From contig CM055105.1 of the NCBI GenBank assembly GCA_029204225.1, positions 11,562,404 through 11,626,403 of the forward strand: 64,000 nucleotides of DNA. The letters run 5' to 3'. Both the position numbers and the translations under genes were made by a program. Below, in pieces: positions 27,306-38,822 of this stretch. Position 1 is the stretch's first letter; every line of letters begins with the position of its first letter. Below the pieces are notes generated by a model. That model was not told where the DNA came from. It saw only the letters and a program-made list of their open reading frames with translations, and ran no database searches. The stretch is from Diphasiastrum complanatum (taxonomy: Eukaryota > Streptophyta > Lycopodiopsida > Lycopodiales > Lycopodiaceae).

Positions 27306-28892
27306 TAATCTAGAATGATCTACAAAAGGTCTAGCTCACAAACCTAAGAATCAATCTTCACACTAATGACTAGTCACTTGGAAACTTTGCTTTGATCACT
27401 AAGACAAAAGCACACAATCTTTGAATCAAATCACAAAAGAAATCAGATCCAATCTCCAATTGGCCTCATCAAATACCAATGACTCTTTCTTTTGAAAGTT
27501 GAAATGGATATGAAAAGATTTGACACCTAGATTTTCCTTTTCACTTGACTAGTTCTCTCAACACTTGAGATTCTTGAACAAAAGATGGGTTTTGTTTCAA
27601 ACACCTAAAAATCAAACTTAATCACTTCTTTTGGACTCACTCTTGACCCAAATAATCTCACTCTTGAGATTTAGAATGAATTTGATTTGATTTGAAAACA
27701 AACTATACCACCAATTTTTCACAAAGCTTAAAAATTAGACAACTAGAGATTCACAAAGATCTCAACCATGCATGGATACTCAAATATGGACTCCTCCTCA
27801 TTCTAGACATCAAATGGGATCACAAATTGACCCTCACACTCTCACAAAGAAAGTTGAATAGAACTAATTTGAATTTCATACATACTATGTTAATTTTTGC
27901 TCAACAAATTGAATTCAATCACTCCTATTGGATTCCACCAATTACTCTACCTTTTAAGACTTGGAATGAAATTCAAAATCAAAAGTTGTGATTTTTCTCA
28001 CTAAGATATTGTGCTTCAAAGAGCTAATGCCACTTAGAAAGATTTGATCACATAGGAGAAGACAAATTCTTCACCAATGACAACACATAATGAGCTTCTA
28101 GATCTTGCCCTCTACAAAGGAAGGAACTCTTAGAAAATTGGATCTCTCTCTACACATTTGTCATAGACACCTTAATGACTCTTTTCAAACCTTACAATCA
28201 CTCTAACAAATTGAGTAGGGTTGAACAATGTGACCTGGATCTCAATCTCTTTTCTAGAACTCTCAATTGAAGCCAATCTATGTCAAATTCTACAAAACAT
28301 TTGCATATATGCTCTATATGCACTAGAAACTCTCAAATATTTCACTTGGAGGACAGATCCAAAGATGTTTTCTAGCAAAATGATGCTTCTAAACTTGACC
28401 CTATTACTCTTGAACAAATCTAGACTGATGGTACAATGGATTTCAACCTCTCACCTTGCATATCACTCCTTAATCAATGATTTTTAGCAAAATCTCTCTT
28501 AACTTCAACATACACTCAAAAAATCAGAGAAGATCAATTAATGCACCTATTTCAAGCTTCAATTTTAATCTTTTGGCTGATCTAATCCAAGAACTAATCA
28601 AGGTATTAGATTCACTATAGAAAATGCTTGATTTTGCACCAAAAATCACTCAAATTGGGTATGTGAGTCAAATTGTACAAATTTTTGAATTTTCTCAGCC
28701 AAAACCGGAGCTGTACGGCCACACACGTGTGAAAAGGGTTCCTACAGCCCACAACAAGATCTGGACCAAAAATTTTGAGGATATCTATCAAATCCAACTC
28801 GCTACACAAAATTTGACTAGTTTCCAAAAAACTGCTAATTTTGGCTTTGATTTGGATTAACCCTATCAATTTCAACAAAAACCCTTGTACTT
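27306..28892 (-). other. Leader/internal DNA of element E, no gene seen
   Basis: About 1.6 kb between primer site and gag-like frame, resembling the long leader of Copia-A in base composition. Includes one ACACACGTGTGAAAA palindrome at about 28720 that recurs in the LTR. Confidence 0.45.
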
Positions 28893-28905
28893 GGCTCTGA
28901 TACCA
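28893..28905 (-). other. Primer binding site of element E (initiator tRNA-Met)
   Basis: Minus strand TGGTATCAGAGCC, directly followed on the plus strand by the LTR start TGTGGAAAAAG at 28906. Confidence 0.88.
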
Positions 28906-29463
28906 TGTGGAAAAAGTACAAAAAGGACCAAGAGTGGATCCTAATCTGATCCTCAAGAGGGATTGGTTGTCAGATTACTTGATCTATCAATCTACTTCAG
29001 ATTAAGATCAATCTAGATCAATTCTAGACACAAAATCCTAAGAAGAACAATCATTAATTGAAGGTAAGTGTACTTTCTGGTATCACACGTGTGAAACACT
29101 GTCTGAGTACGGACTCCAACTTGAAAATCAAGTACACATTGATAGAACCTCAAAACAATCAAAACAAATGTAGACAAATGGAGAGAATCACTCAAAATTG
29201 CTTCCAAAACCAAGATTGGTGTCTCACATTGATTATGGCCAAACGTGGCTCTATATATACAATAAGTGGGATCTCGTGGTACTAATCATCCCTATGATTC
29301 CACATGTGTGAAGTTGCTTTGTCATATGATGATTCATCATGCAAAATTGACACTTAGACAAAACCTTCTATTTTGGGCATTTTTGGTCCATTTTCCTTCT
29401 ATATGGAGATCTACTTGGAAATCTTCTAGAAGGCAAAATTCGCCTACTTCAGCTTATTCCACA
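28906..29463 (-). mobile_element. 5' LTR of element E (~558 bp)
   Basis: Plus strand begins TGTGGAA and a matching TTCCACA ends at 29463. A TATA box, TGTATATATAGAGCC on the minus strand, lies at about 29250-29264. G-box-like palindromes are repeated: CACACGTGTGAAAC (about 29082), CCACATGTGTGAAG (29298) and CCACACATGTGAGC (29459). The LTR start resembles that of Copia-A (TGTGAAAAAT...AGTGGATC). The far boundary is inferred from the inverted termini only. Confidence 0.68.
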
Positions 29464-30000
29464 CATGTGAGCTGTCCTCTACACATGGGATATGACATCT
29501 AAGATTCTATACTCTGTAGATTTGTAACTAGTCTTAACTAGTATTAAGTGGATTAGGATTCCTTTACAAAACTCTAGAATAACAAGTTTATCTTGGTTGT
29601 TGAGGGACAAGATAGTTCATTGTAAGTATTGTCAGAGCAACTGTTTTGTGAAATACGATGTATTGTCTAAGTTGAAACCTGGTTTATCATGCACAGATCT
29701 TATTCTCAGCCCTATTTGTGATCTTAATACTGAGTTGCTGGCTAGTTTCTCCAAGATATTGTTCTCCATAAACTGGACTTCATGGTTGAACATTCTAGAT
29801 CTGTTTTATGATGTTTCAAGTACTTTATACAAAACCAAAGGCGGTATTGGCTGCCATTCATAAATGTCCTATGACAACCAAAGTATTCTTCCATTTCACT
29901 GAACTTCATTGCTAAATCCTAAATTCCTCCGGTAATGACAGAATATTCCTACTTTGTGCTCTCTTCATGGGGAATGACACTTATTATACTACAGTTTACT
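29464..30000. other. Spacer between retroelements
   Basis: An 88-codon plus-strand frame (29597-29863) begins LRDKIVHCKYCQSNCF but shows no recognised domain. Probably retroelement-derived. Confidence 0.3.
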
Positions 30001-31300
30001 ACATTTCTCTATAAGCATGTCACGATAGTTCTCAAGTGTCCATGTTTCATTCTTATGCATTGAATCTATTTTTTCCTGCATTGCCTCCCACCATTGTTCA
30101 AATTTCAGACTTGCATTGCCTTTGAGTAAGATGTGGGTTTTGTAGTTATTAGGCATCGGTTGCTTTCGCAATTTTTTACTGCAACATTCTCAATAGCCTT
30201 CTGTCCGAGTTTTTTGACTCTGCTAGAGCGTCTCAGTTGAGCATAATCCTCTTCCTCCTGAGGTTGCACTGGTTGTTGTGGGGCCTGCAATTCCCGTTCC
30301 ACAACTTCTTGGTGGTCTTGTTGAACAAGTTGTTGAAATGACTCCACACAAGTTTGCTCTCCCTCTTCAGCCCAATCAGAGATGTAAGGAGTCAGATCGA
30401 TAAATTGATAACTAGTAAAGTCAGCATCTTCTTGAAACGCTTCTTCATCAAACTTTACATCTCTGCTCACCTGAAATTTATTGGTTTCAGGATTATACAA
30501 CCTGTATCCAGGTGAATCGATTGCATAGCCCATGAATTCTCATCAAGCTTTGACCTCTTCTCTTGAGGTACATGCATATAAGCTCTGCAACCAAATACTC
30601 TGATAAAGTGACAGGTTGGGCAGTCCAGGCCTCATAAGGGGTCGCATCGCTCACAGCAATTGTCATACTACTATTTTGAAGATAACGACTATCAAGATAG
30701 CTTTTGCCCAGAATTCTTTCGGAAGCCTTGCATGCGCCATCATACACCTTGTTGCCTCCATCAAGGTCTGGTTCTTTCTTTCGGCTACTCCATTGTGCTG
30801 CAGTGTGTAAGGCACAGTATACTGTCTCTTGATTCCTTCATTCACATAGTAATTCTTGGACTCTGTACTGGTGTATTTGCCACTATTATCATATCTCATA
30901 AATTCAATCTTTCTCCATGTTTGTGTTTTGATTGAACTCTTGAACTGCTTGAAAACAGTAAACACATCAGACTTTTTCTTCAAGAAGTAGACGAAGGTCA
31001 TGTGTGTGTAATGTCTATGAAAGTAGCAAAGTTCTATGATCCAGATATAGATGGAACCTTCATAGGCCCACACAGATCACTTTCCAAGAGGCTCCTGGGC
31101 TCGTGCTCCTTCGAACCTAAATGGCTCATGGTGCTGTTTGCCCTTCAAACACGATTCACACAGTCTGATTTTGTTGTCAGTGACATCCATCCCTTCTACC
31201 ATTCTGCTTCTTGACATTTTATAGAGTGTGCTCATACTACAGTGGCACATCCTCTTATGCCATAATTCGTTTTGAGGATATTGGTCACTCTGTGCTGATG
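30000..31300 (-). pseudogene. Copia-F relic: integrase and start of RT
   Basis: Minus strand, several frames. Gag-pre-integrase NELWHKRMCHCSMSTLYKM and CESCLKGKQHHEPF (about 31120-31265), then integrase with MRYDNSGKYTS, YTVPYTLQHNGVAERKNQT and ARLPKEFWAKA (about 30700-30910). The post-integrase region follows (YRLYNPETNKFQVSRDVKFDE, SWhere the linker is Gln/Glu-rich, QLRRSSRVKK), and finally the first residues of reverse transcriptase (MQEKIDSMHKNETWTL, about 30040-30085). It is truncated on both sides, at about 31300 and about 30020. No LTR can be assigned. Confidence 0.87.
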
Positions 31301-31560
31301 GCGAGTCAAATGGTTGAGTAAAAATGGAAAAAATCGAATGGCGAGTCAGGACTCTGTCGGCGAGTTTGGAGCGAGTCAGTTTTTGACTCACCAAGATCAT
31401 AGAACAAAGCATGAAGTCCGCTCAACTCACTGGAATAGTGGTGATTCAAGAAGATGAGAAAAAAGTGGAAAAATATATATAGGCGAGTCAAAAACCTGCA
31501 AAACTACAATAAAAATCAAGAAAAATACAAACAGAAAACTCATCTAAAGAGTAGCTTAGC
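31300..31560. repeat. Cluster of GCGAGTCA motifs
   Basis: GCGAGTCA occurs at about 31301, 31341, 31371 and 31483, with GACTCACC and GGCGAGTTT variants between. Two of them are preceded by similar A-rich text (AAAATGGAAAAA...). The array begins exactly where the Copia-F relic stops. A GACTCGCC copy also lies near 19598. Confidence 0.55.
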
Positions 31561-31570
31561 AACATCTCCT

Positions 31571-31584
31571 TGGCAACGGCGCCA
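31571..31584 (-). other. Primer binding site, tRNA-Asp type
   Basis: Minus strand TGGCGCCGTTGCCA, complementary to the 3' end (GGCAACGGCG plus CCA) of plant tRNA-Asp, a common primer of plant Ty3/gypsy elements. Six bases separate it from the LTR start at 31591. Confidence 0.8.
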
Positions 31585-31590
31585 AAAAAA

Positions 31591-32470
<880 letters not shown>

Positions 32471-32839
32471 AGCATTGATCTACTTTCATTTCTCGTGCCA
32501 TTGGCTTACAAGTACAGTGCACCTTCTACGGGCATCTGAACATTACATTACAAGTAGATCTAAGTCATTATGCCGACTCGGCCATGCTTTTGTTCCCGTC
32601 GTCGTAAAATATCTTGGTGAGGTGCTGGGCTTTGTTTTCGCTTTGGCTGGACTTCTCTGGCATTGGCGTTCCCAGTAAATATGGATTCTGGAACTTCTTA
32701 TCTGTCATTTGTCGACGCTCTTTAACGTAGTTTGGCAACTAGATATTCGTTAGGCTCTTTTATCATCTGGAATCCGTTAGAAGAATCTTCACCAAAATCT
32801 TCTAACACATGTAAGTTCGTTAAACCTAAGTTTACAAGA
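32471..32839. other. Unassigned DNA before the gypsy tail
   Basis: Slightly more GC-rich (CCGACTCGGCC, TCCCGTCGTCG) than its surroundings. No frame with a recognised domain. Confidence 0.3.
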
Positions 32840-33090
32840 AGGTGATGTAGTTGGATCTGATGTGGATCTTGCCCACTTGGAGGATTTATCGCTTAGTGTA
32901 CCTTTGGAACCTAAAAGAGTGCTCAGAATCAGAGATAAACAATTGAAAAATCGTTCTATCTCTAAGTGTTTGATTAGGTGGAAGGGTCAAACTGAGGATG
33001 ATGATTCATTAGAAAGGGTTGAAAACATAAAGAAAATTTTCCTAGTTTCCACTTATGAGGACAGAAGTAGTTCAAGAGGGGGGGGGGGGA
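32840..33090 (+). pseudogene. Ty3/gypsy polyprotein C-terminus with polypurine tract
   Basis: Plus-strand frame from about 32862. EPKRVLRIRDKQLKNRSI, then KCLIRWKGQTEDDDSLE, is the integrase C-terminal/chromodomain-type tail of a gypsy element (EP..IL.R...QLRNR.I...LV.WKG...E..TWE). The Trp of TWE is lost. It ends with EDRSSSRGGG, where the G-run at 33080-33089 is the polypurine tract that primes plus-strand synthesis. The 3' LTR starts at TGTTACGTCC right after it. Confidence 0.82.
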
Positions 33091-33600
33091 ATGTTACGTC
33101 CATGTCCAGTAGGTGGGATTCAAGAATAATTCTTGGGGTACTCTAGTATATAAGGTTGTTAGTTATGCCACGTCCTTCCAAACATAGTCGGTAATGTAAT
33201 TTTGCATGGTGATTGACAACTTATGTGCAAGAATAGAAGATCAAATGCTTTTGATAGGAATGGAGAGATCCTAGATTAAATATTCTCTATCTTTTGGAGA
33301 TTATATATTCTGGTGGAACTCGCCCATCTAGGCCTTCTTTGAGTCGGCCTACTGTTGGAAAAAGAGGGTGTGTGCTGATCAATGCAAAATTGTTGATAGG
33401 AGTAATAAGATCCTTGCACTCGGCAAGAGCCAGAGTTACTTAATATATAGATTGGCACATTGCTATTCTGTTGGATTATTCTACTTTCAGGAGTGACTCA
33501 ACTGAATAATCGATCTTTAATCCTCATCCAATTATTATCTAGTTCTTCATGTTAGAATGTATGCCTCTTTGTAATCATTTATAACAGATGAATCTCTTAT
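33091..33600 (+). mobile_element. 3' LTR of the gypsy element (right end uncertain)
   Basis: Begins TGTTACGTCCATG directly after the polypurine tract. TATA-like CTAGTATATAAGG at about 33143-33155. The end is not clear; the next element (Copia gag, minus strand) is recognisable from about 33640. Confidence 0.65.
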
Positions 33601-33639
33601 TGTTTTTGTCTATTCACTACAATACATATCTCTTCTGAT

Positions 33640-34032
33640 TTTTCTGATTTTGTTTGTGTATAGAGCAATGGAATCTGATCCTGAGCCTGAAGAGATTGCA
33701 TTCCTTCTTATTTCCTCTTGTAACAGCATAGAAATGACTCTTGATAAAGTAAGTTGCTGCTGGGTCGAAATAGCCATGACCCATGTTTCATAGGCTTTAG
33801 GGAGACTCAATAAAAGAGTCATTAATGCATCTAAATCTTCAATGTTTGATCTTGTTGCAGTCATTTGCTCCATAAGGTTTTTGAATGTGTTGAGATGGCT
33901 GGAAATAGTGTTTGCATCAAACATTCTAAGAGACTCATTGTATTTTCTGGTTTCAGAAGCTAGGATCCCCTCCTCTCTTGCATTCAGTCACCTTGGCTTG
34001 GGGGTGAAGTGGTTAGGGTTTTGACTAGCCAT
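33640..34032 (-). pseudogene. Copia gag fragment (minus strand)
   Basis: ATG at 34030-34032 starts MASQNPNHFTPKPR, then a stop. The frame resumes with ASETRKYNESLRMFDANT, NTFKNLMEQMTATRSNI and LLSLPKAYETWVMAIS (about 33740-33920). This is the middle of a UBN2-type Copia gag (L..L..L..SLP..Y). The N-terminal third is deleted and the fragment ends near 33610. A (GA)n array begins 79 bp upstream of the ATG, where a primer site and LTR would be expected. Confidence 0.75.
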
Positions 34033-34108
34033 TTCCTGTTGGTTGGGTGGTTTTGTTCTACAGGTCCTTTTGGTTGCATGTAACAGGATTTGATAAGATC
34101 TTCACTTG

Positions 34109-34853
<745 letters not shown>

Positions 34854-35785
34854 AACATGAAGATGAGTTGCATGAGGATACGGACTCTCATCTGAGTTTT
34901 ATCCCACACCACATTGGTTCACATTTCCAATATTTGCAAAGAAGGGGTCTTGCCCAATATGTATGGACAATCAATTTAAAAAAACATGTATGAAAGAAAG
35001 TTGGCGATTGGCAATTCATTGTTTATTAAATGTGGCCTACAAGACTACTGCTAAGATAATGAGAAACATGATGTGACTACACATTATTTTGTTGGTGCTT
35101 GTACACACGAGTGGAAAGGACGCTTTGGTATTTAAGGACAACTCAAGTTTGTTTATTGAGCCCAAACTCATTGCTTGACAACTTCAAAGTTGGTTAACTT
35201 CCCAATGCCAAATTTGCACTCCATGCTTAGTAAGTGCAATGCCAACAACACTTGCCATCCATATCAATCTAAAAAAAGGAGATTGCCATGCAGTTGTGAC
35301 ATCCCCCTTCTAAATCGAGCCTCCAGCTATCTCTCTTGCCCATGAGATTCTATCCAGATTTCATCTCTCCTCCATTCCATTGGTTATGTTTGAAAATAAA
35401 GATAAATGTAAGAACAGGGATGTAGAGCACATCAAGTGGAAGCCTTGGGTGTGTGTGTACAACACAACTTCAACTCCAAAACAAGATTGTCTCTTTAAAA
35501 TATGCACGACACTCCTTCGAAGTCAAATATGAAAACAAGATGTCCAGATTGCCCTTCAGATGCATGCATGACAAGAGATGTTGCCGCCGCACTTGCCTAA
35601 GCATGTACTTTGGAGTGCAAAGACTCACCCTCACATAGCTTGAGAGCTATGAAAAGCCATGTCCAACACACAAATGGTGTGGCTCCAAACACACCAATGT
35701 TGCAATCCATCATCTTTTTAGACACACTACAATGTGTGAATGAAGCAACCAATCAGCTTCTCAGGGCGTGTATGTGACCCCCCAG
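34854..35785. other. No gene seen
   Basis: Low-copy-looking DNA upstream of the promoter-like site near 35.8 kb. No domain in either strand. Confidence 0.35.
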
Positions 35786-36290
35786 GTCAAGATCTATAAA
35801 TAGCTCCATTTACCCCGGGTTACCACTCTCATTTTGCATACAGCTACCTTTGCATTTCTTCGGTCGTCCTTTTGCGAACGCCATTCATTCATTCGTTCAT
35901 GCCTGCCTTCCTTCTTCTGCGCCTCCCTTTCTCTCCTCCTCCTCATTCCGACAAGTAGCTGGCGGCCCTGGGGGATTGCCATCGCCATGGGCGGTGACTC
36001 CAGATTCCTGCCTCACACCCCCTGCCGTGCTTGCCAGGGCGCCTCTGCATGTCTGGATGGCTTGTTTTCGCCTCAACAACGCTGATCGGATCCTCCATTT
36101 ATCGATTCATTCCTTTTCGGTGGTTGTACAATTTGCCGTTATGCCAATCTATTCTCACATCACCGCTAGGTTTTCAACTTGCCTTTGATCTCCGCTTTCA
36201 ACTGTTGATATTAAGAAGATTTTGGTGCTGGCTCAGTTGCAACAATGGTGAAACCTCTTTATCTCTCAGAATTTGAACTTGTGGCCTTAT
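35786..36290 (+). promoter_or_regulatory. TATA promoter and CT-rich first-exon-like segment, gene body not found
   Basis: CTATAAATAGCTCC at about 35796-35809 is a strong plant TATA box. It is followed 30-40 bp later by a CT-rich, CpG-containing leader of the kind seen at plant transcription starts. The first ATG in a very good context, CGCCATGGGC at about 35988, opens a frame of only 32 codons (MGGDSRFLPHTPC...) that ends TGA at about 36083. No intron donor that would extend it is obvious. Options are a non-coding transcript, a first exon whose gene body has decayed, or a small peptide gene. The sequence does not decide. Confidence 0.4.
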
Positions 36291-37417
36291 TTTGGTGGTT
36301 TTTTCCATTGATGAGCAGATCTTACTTGTGGTATTGCTCCGTTGTCTCTCAGTATTGTTGTGGTTTATCACTTCACTTGCTCCTTTGAGATTTCTGGTTC
36401 TGGTTTTGCTTCATTGTTATCTATAGCCTGATGGTTTTTCCTTTTCATAGTTACTGTAGGCAGACGGTATCAGGTTGAAATTTGGCCTTATGTCGAATGC
36501 TCAGGTAAAACTGATCCGTAAGTGTCAGGTTATTCTGGCTGTTTCTATTAGGATTTTGCACCATCATCAATCTCGTGAAACAGTTTGGTATATGCACTCT
36601 CGAAATGCTACATCTCAATTCTCTCAGTTAGTATTGTCATGGATTTTGCACTACTGCTTGGAAGATTTTCACCTGTTTAAACCTTTTAATTCCTTCTATG
36701 AAGTTTTGCTCGTTAGGATAGAGTTAGTGTTACTAATCATTCCTTCAATTTAAGTATTTTCCATTATTCTTTCATTGCTTTATGAACCATTTCATAATTT
36801 TTTTTTAAAGCCTTCTTGTCCTACAACTACAATTTCCTTTTTTAAATGATAAACATCAAATTGAGGTTATACGTATAGGAAGGATTCTCAAACTTTTCTT
36901 GAAAGTGAGGTTTTCAAAGTGTATCTCTTACTAAATGTCGAGGTAGTGAATTAACATGGAATATAATGCTTGCAGGCTTAGAGTGAGAACTTTGTCGTTG
37001 GTATTGAGATTCAAAAGGGAAGTTGGATCATGGAGAGGCTCCATAGAAGAGATGAAAGCATCGCAACCTTGTATATGAAGACATCAATTCTAGACAAGCC
37101 TAGAGTATGAATCTATCTTTGAATTTTTTTTAGCTAAATATACTCCAATGTTACAAGCAACATTGTTTCTTTGAACAAGAATGATGTTTCAAATCATGGA
37201 ATATTCTTCTGTGTGTTTCTTTTATTATTGTAAAGTAAGTGTGCATTGTAACATATTGTGTTTGTGCTTGATTGTATCTGAAATTTTGTAGTGTTTTTTG
37301 TGGTATGTTTTTAGTTGGAATCTAAGTTGCTTCAAAACGTGTTTCAAGAGTGGGGAGCATTCCAAAATGTGATTACGGAATGAGTGCGTGTGTAATATAA
37401 ACACAAACAAATTTGTA
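36291..37417. other. Possible transcribed flank, no gene seen
   Basis: T-rich on the plus strand like introns. A frame near 36984-37107 (NFVVGIEIQKGSWIMERL) after a TTGCAG acceptor-like site could be a decayed exon, unassigned. Confidence 0.3.
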
Positions 37418-37647
37418 GTTTGTATCATAGATGCAGCGCGTTTCAGAAACACGTTTCGGGAATTTCAAAACAAATTTCAGAAACGTTTTTTTTTAATTTT
37501 AAATTTTTGGTTTTCTTTTATTTTGTTTTTTGTATTCTGCTTTTTTAAATTCCAAATTTTTTGTATTCTGTCTTTTTTTCAAAAACGATTCTGAAAAACG
37601 AAACGTGATTCTGCAGAATCGCGTTTCGCTGCATCTATGGTTTGTAT
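37418..37647. mobile_element. hAT-type MITE with 8-bp target duplication (214 bp + TSDs)
   Basis: Element 37426-37639 has 13-bp perfect terminal inverted repeats, CATAGATGCAGCG at 37426-37438 and CGCTGCATCTATG at 37627-37639. It is flanked by a perfect 8-bp direct repeat, GTTTGTAT at 37418-37425 and 37640-37647. The arms continue as subterminal inverted repeats built from AAACGCGTTTC/GAAACGTG variants; the centre is T-rich. Eight-base duplications are characteristic of hAT-superfamily transposition. No coding capacity: it needs a transposase in trans. The TIR nearly equals that of the MITE at 19656-19987. Confidence 0.92.
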
Positions 37648-38590
37648 AGTGCCTAAGTCTTGTTAACCATGCAAGGTTGAGAGGGAGATTGGGGGAGCTT
37701 CCTAGATGGTCAAAATTGAAGAGTGCAAGCTCTAATTGAAGCCAACAATAGGGAAATAACAAGCGTAGGGCTTGATGTGTGCATGATAGGGTGTGCACTA
37801 GTACAGCAGCCATGAAATAGGCAACTATAGATGTAGATGATTAGATCTCTGCCTAGAGATGGAGGAGGACTCGCGGGGTCATTAGAGCCATATTTGGAGA
37901 GGAGAGATTTGTTGCAAGGCCTGCTAGGGGAGATGAGGCAGAGGAGGATGAGAGGGACGGTTGAGGAGGGTATGAGGTTAGAGTCCACAATGGAAATTGA
38001 GCCTGTGGCAATGGAATAGGTTGATCCCTTGCCACTCCTTCACAGCTTTAGAGGAAGCCCCATGGGCTTGGGTAGGAACAAACCATCTAAATACTTTTCG
38101 GGTTTATTATAATGTCTTTTGGTAGATTTTTATGATTTGAACTTTTTTTTCCTCGACTTTCAAAGTTTATACAATTCAAATTGTGGACTACTTCAAGAAA
38201 ATGCATATTTTTTACATTTGGCATCATTCACAACTTGATTCTATGAGAGGGCTTACCCTTAGGTTTGATTCTACATGATTTATTCCCATAGATGCCTCAT
38301 CTTTGGGTAGTATCAATAATGTGGTTTTAGTATTTCTTGTGGCTGGTCTTGATTTGTTTCTTGTCTCAATGTATTTTTTGTTATCTTAGTGCAAGCCTAC
38401 AACTCATGGATTGCTAATTTATACTAATTGGTTTTTGCTGAATGAAAGATCTTTAGAATCAACTGTGTTTGAGCAAATCGAAGTGATGATACACATTTTT
38501 CATTATGTTTATGAGAAATTCGTTTTGTTGGCTTTGCTTGAGTGATAAGCTTCATTGTGAGTGATTCTTATGTTTCACCTCTAGAGAAGT
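37648..38590. other. No gene seen
   Basis: A purine-rich stretch (37850-38010) yields short frames on both strands without domains. Confidence 0.35.
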
Positions 38591-38798
38591 GATAGAAACT
38601 CAATACTTTGGTCTTTGCTCACCCAAAGTATGAAGCTACTATGGACATGCATTTGTGTAAGTGACATGCATATACTCTTGGGTGGTGATGACATGATAGA
38701 AACACAATACATTTGTCTTTGTGCACACAAAGTATGAAGCTACTATGGAGACACATTTGTGCAAGTGACATACATCTTCTCTTGGGTGTTGATGGCAT
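38591..38798. repeat. Tandem duplication of a ~104-bp unit
   Basis: GATAGAAACTCAATAC at 38591 and GATAGAAACACAATAC at 38695 start two units. Both continue CAAAGTATGAAGCTACTATGG and end CTCTTGGGTG(G/T)TGATG. About 85-90 % identical by eye. Confidence 0.85.
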
Positions 38799-38822
38799 GT
38801 TGTAGCATTCTACTGTGTGTTA

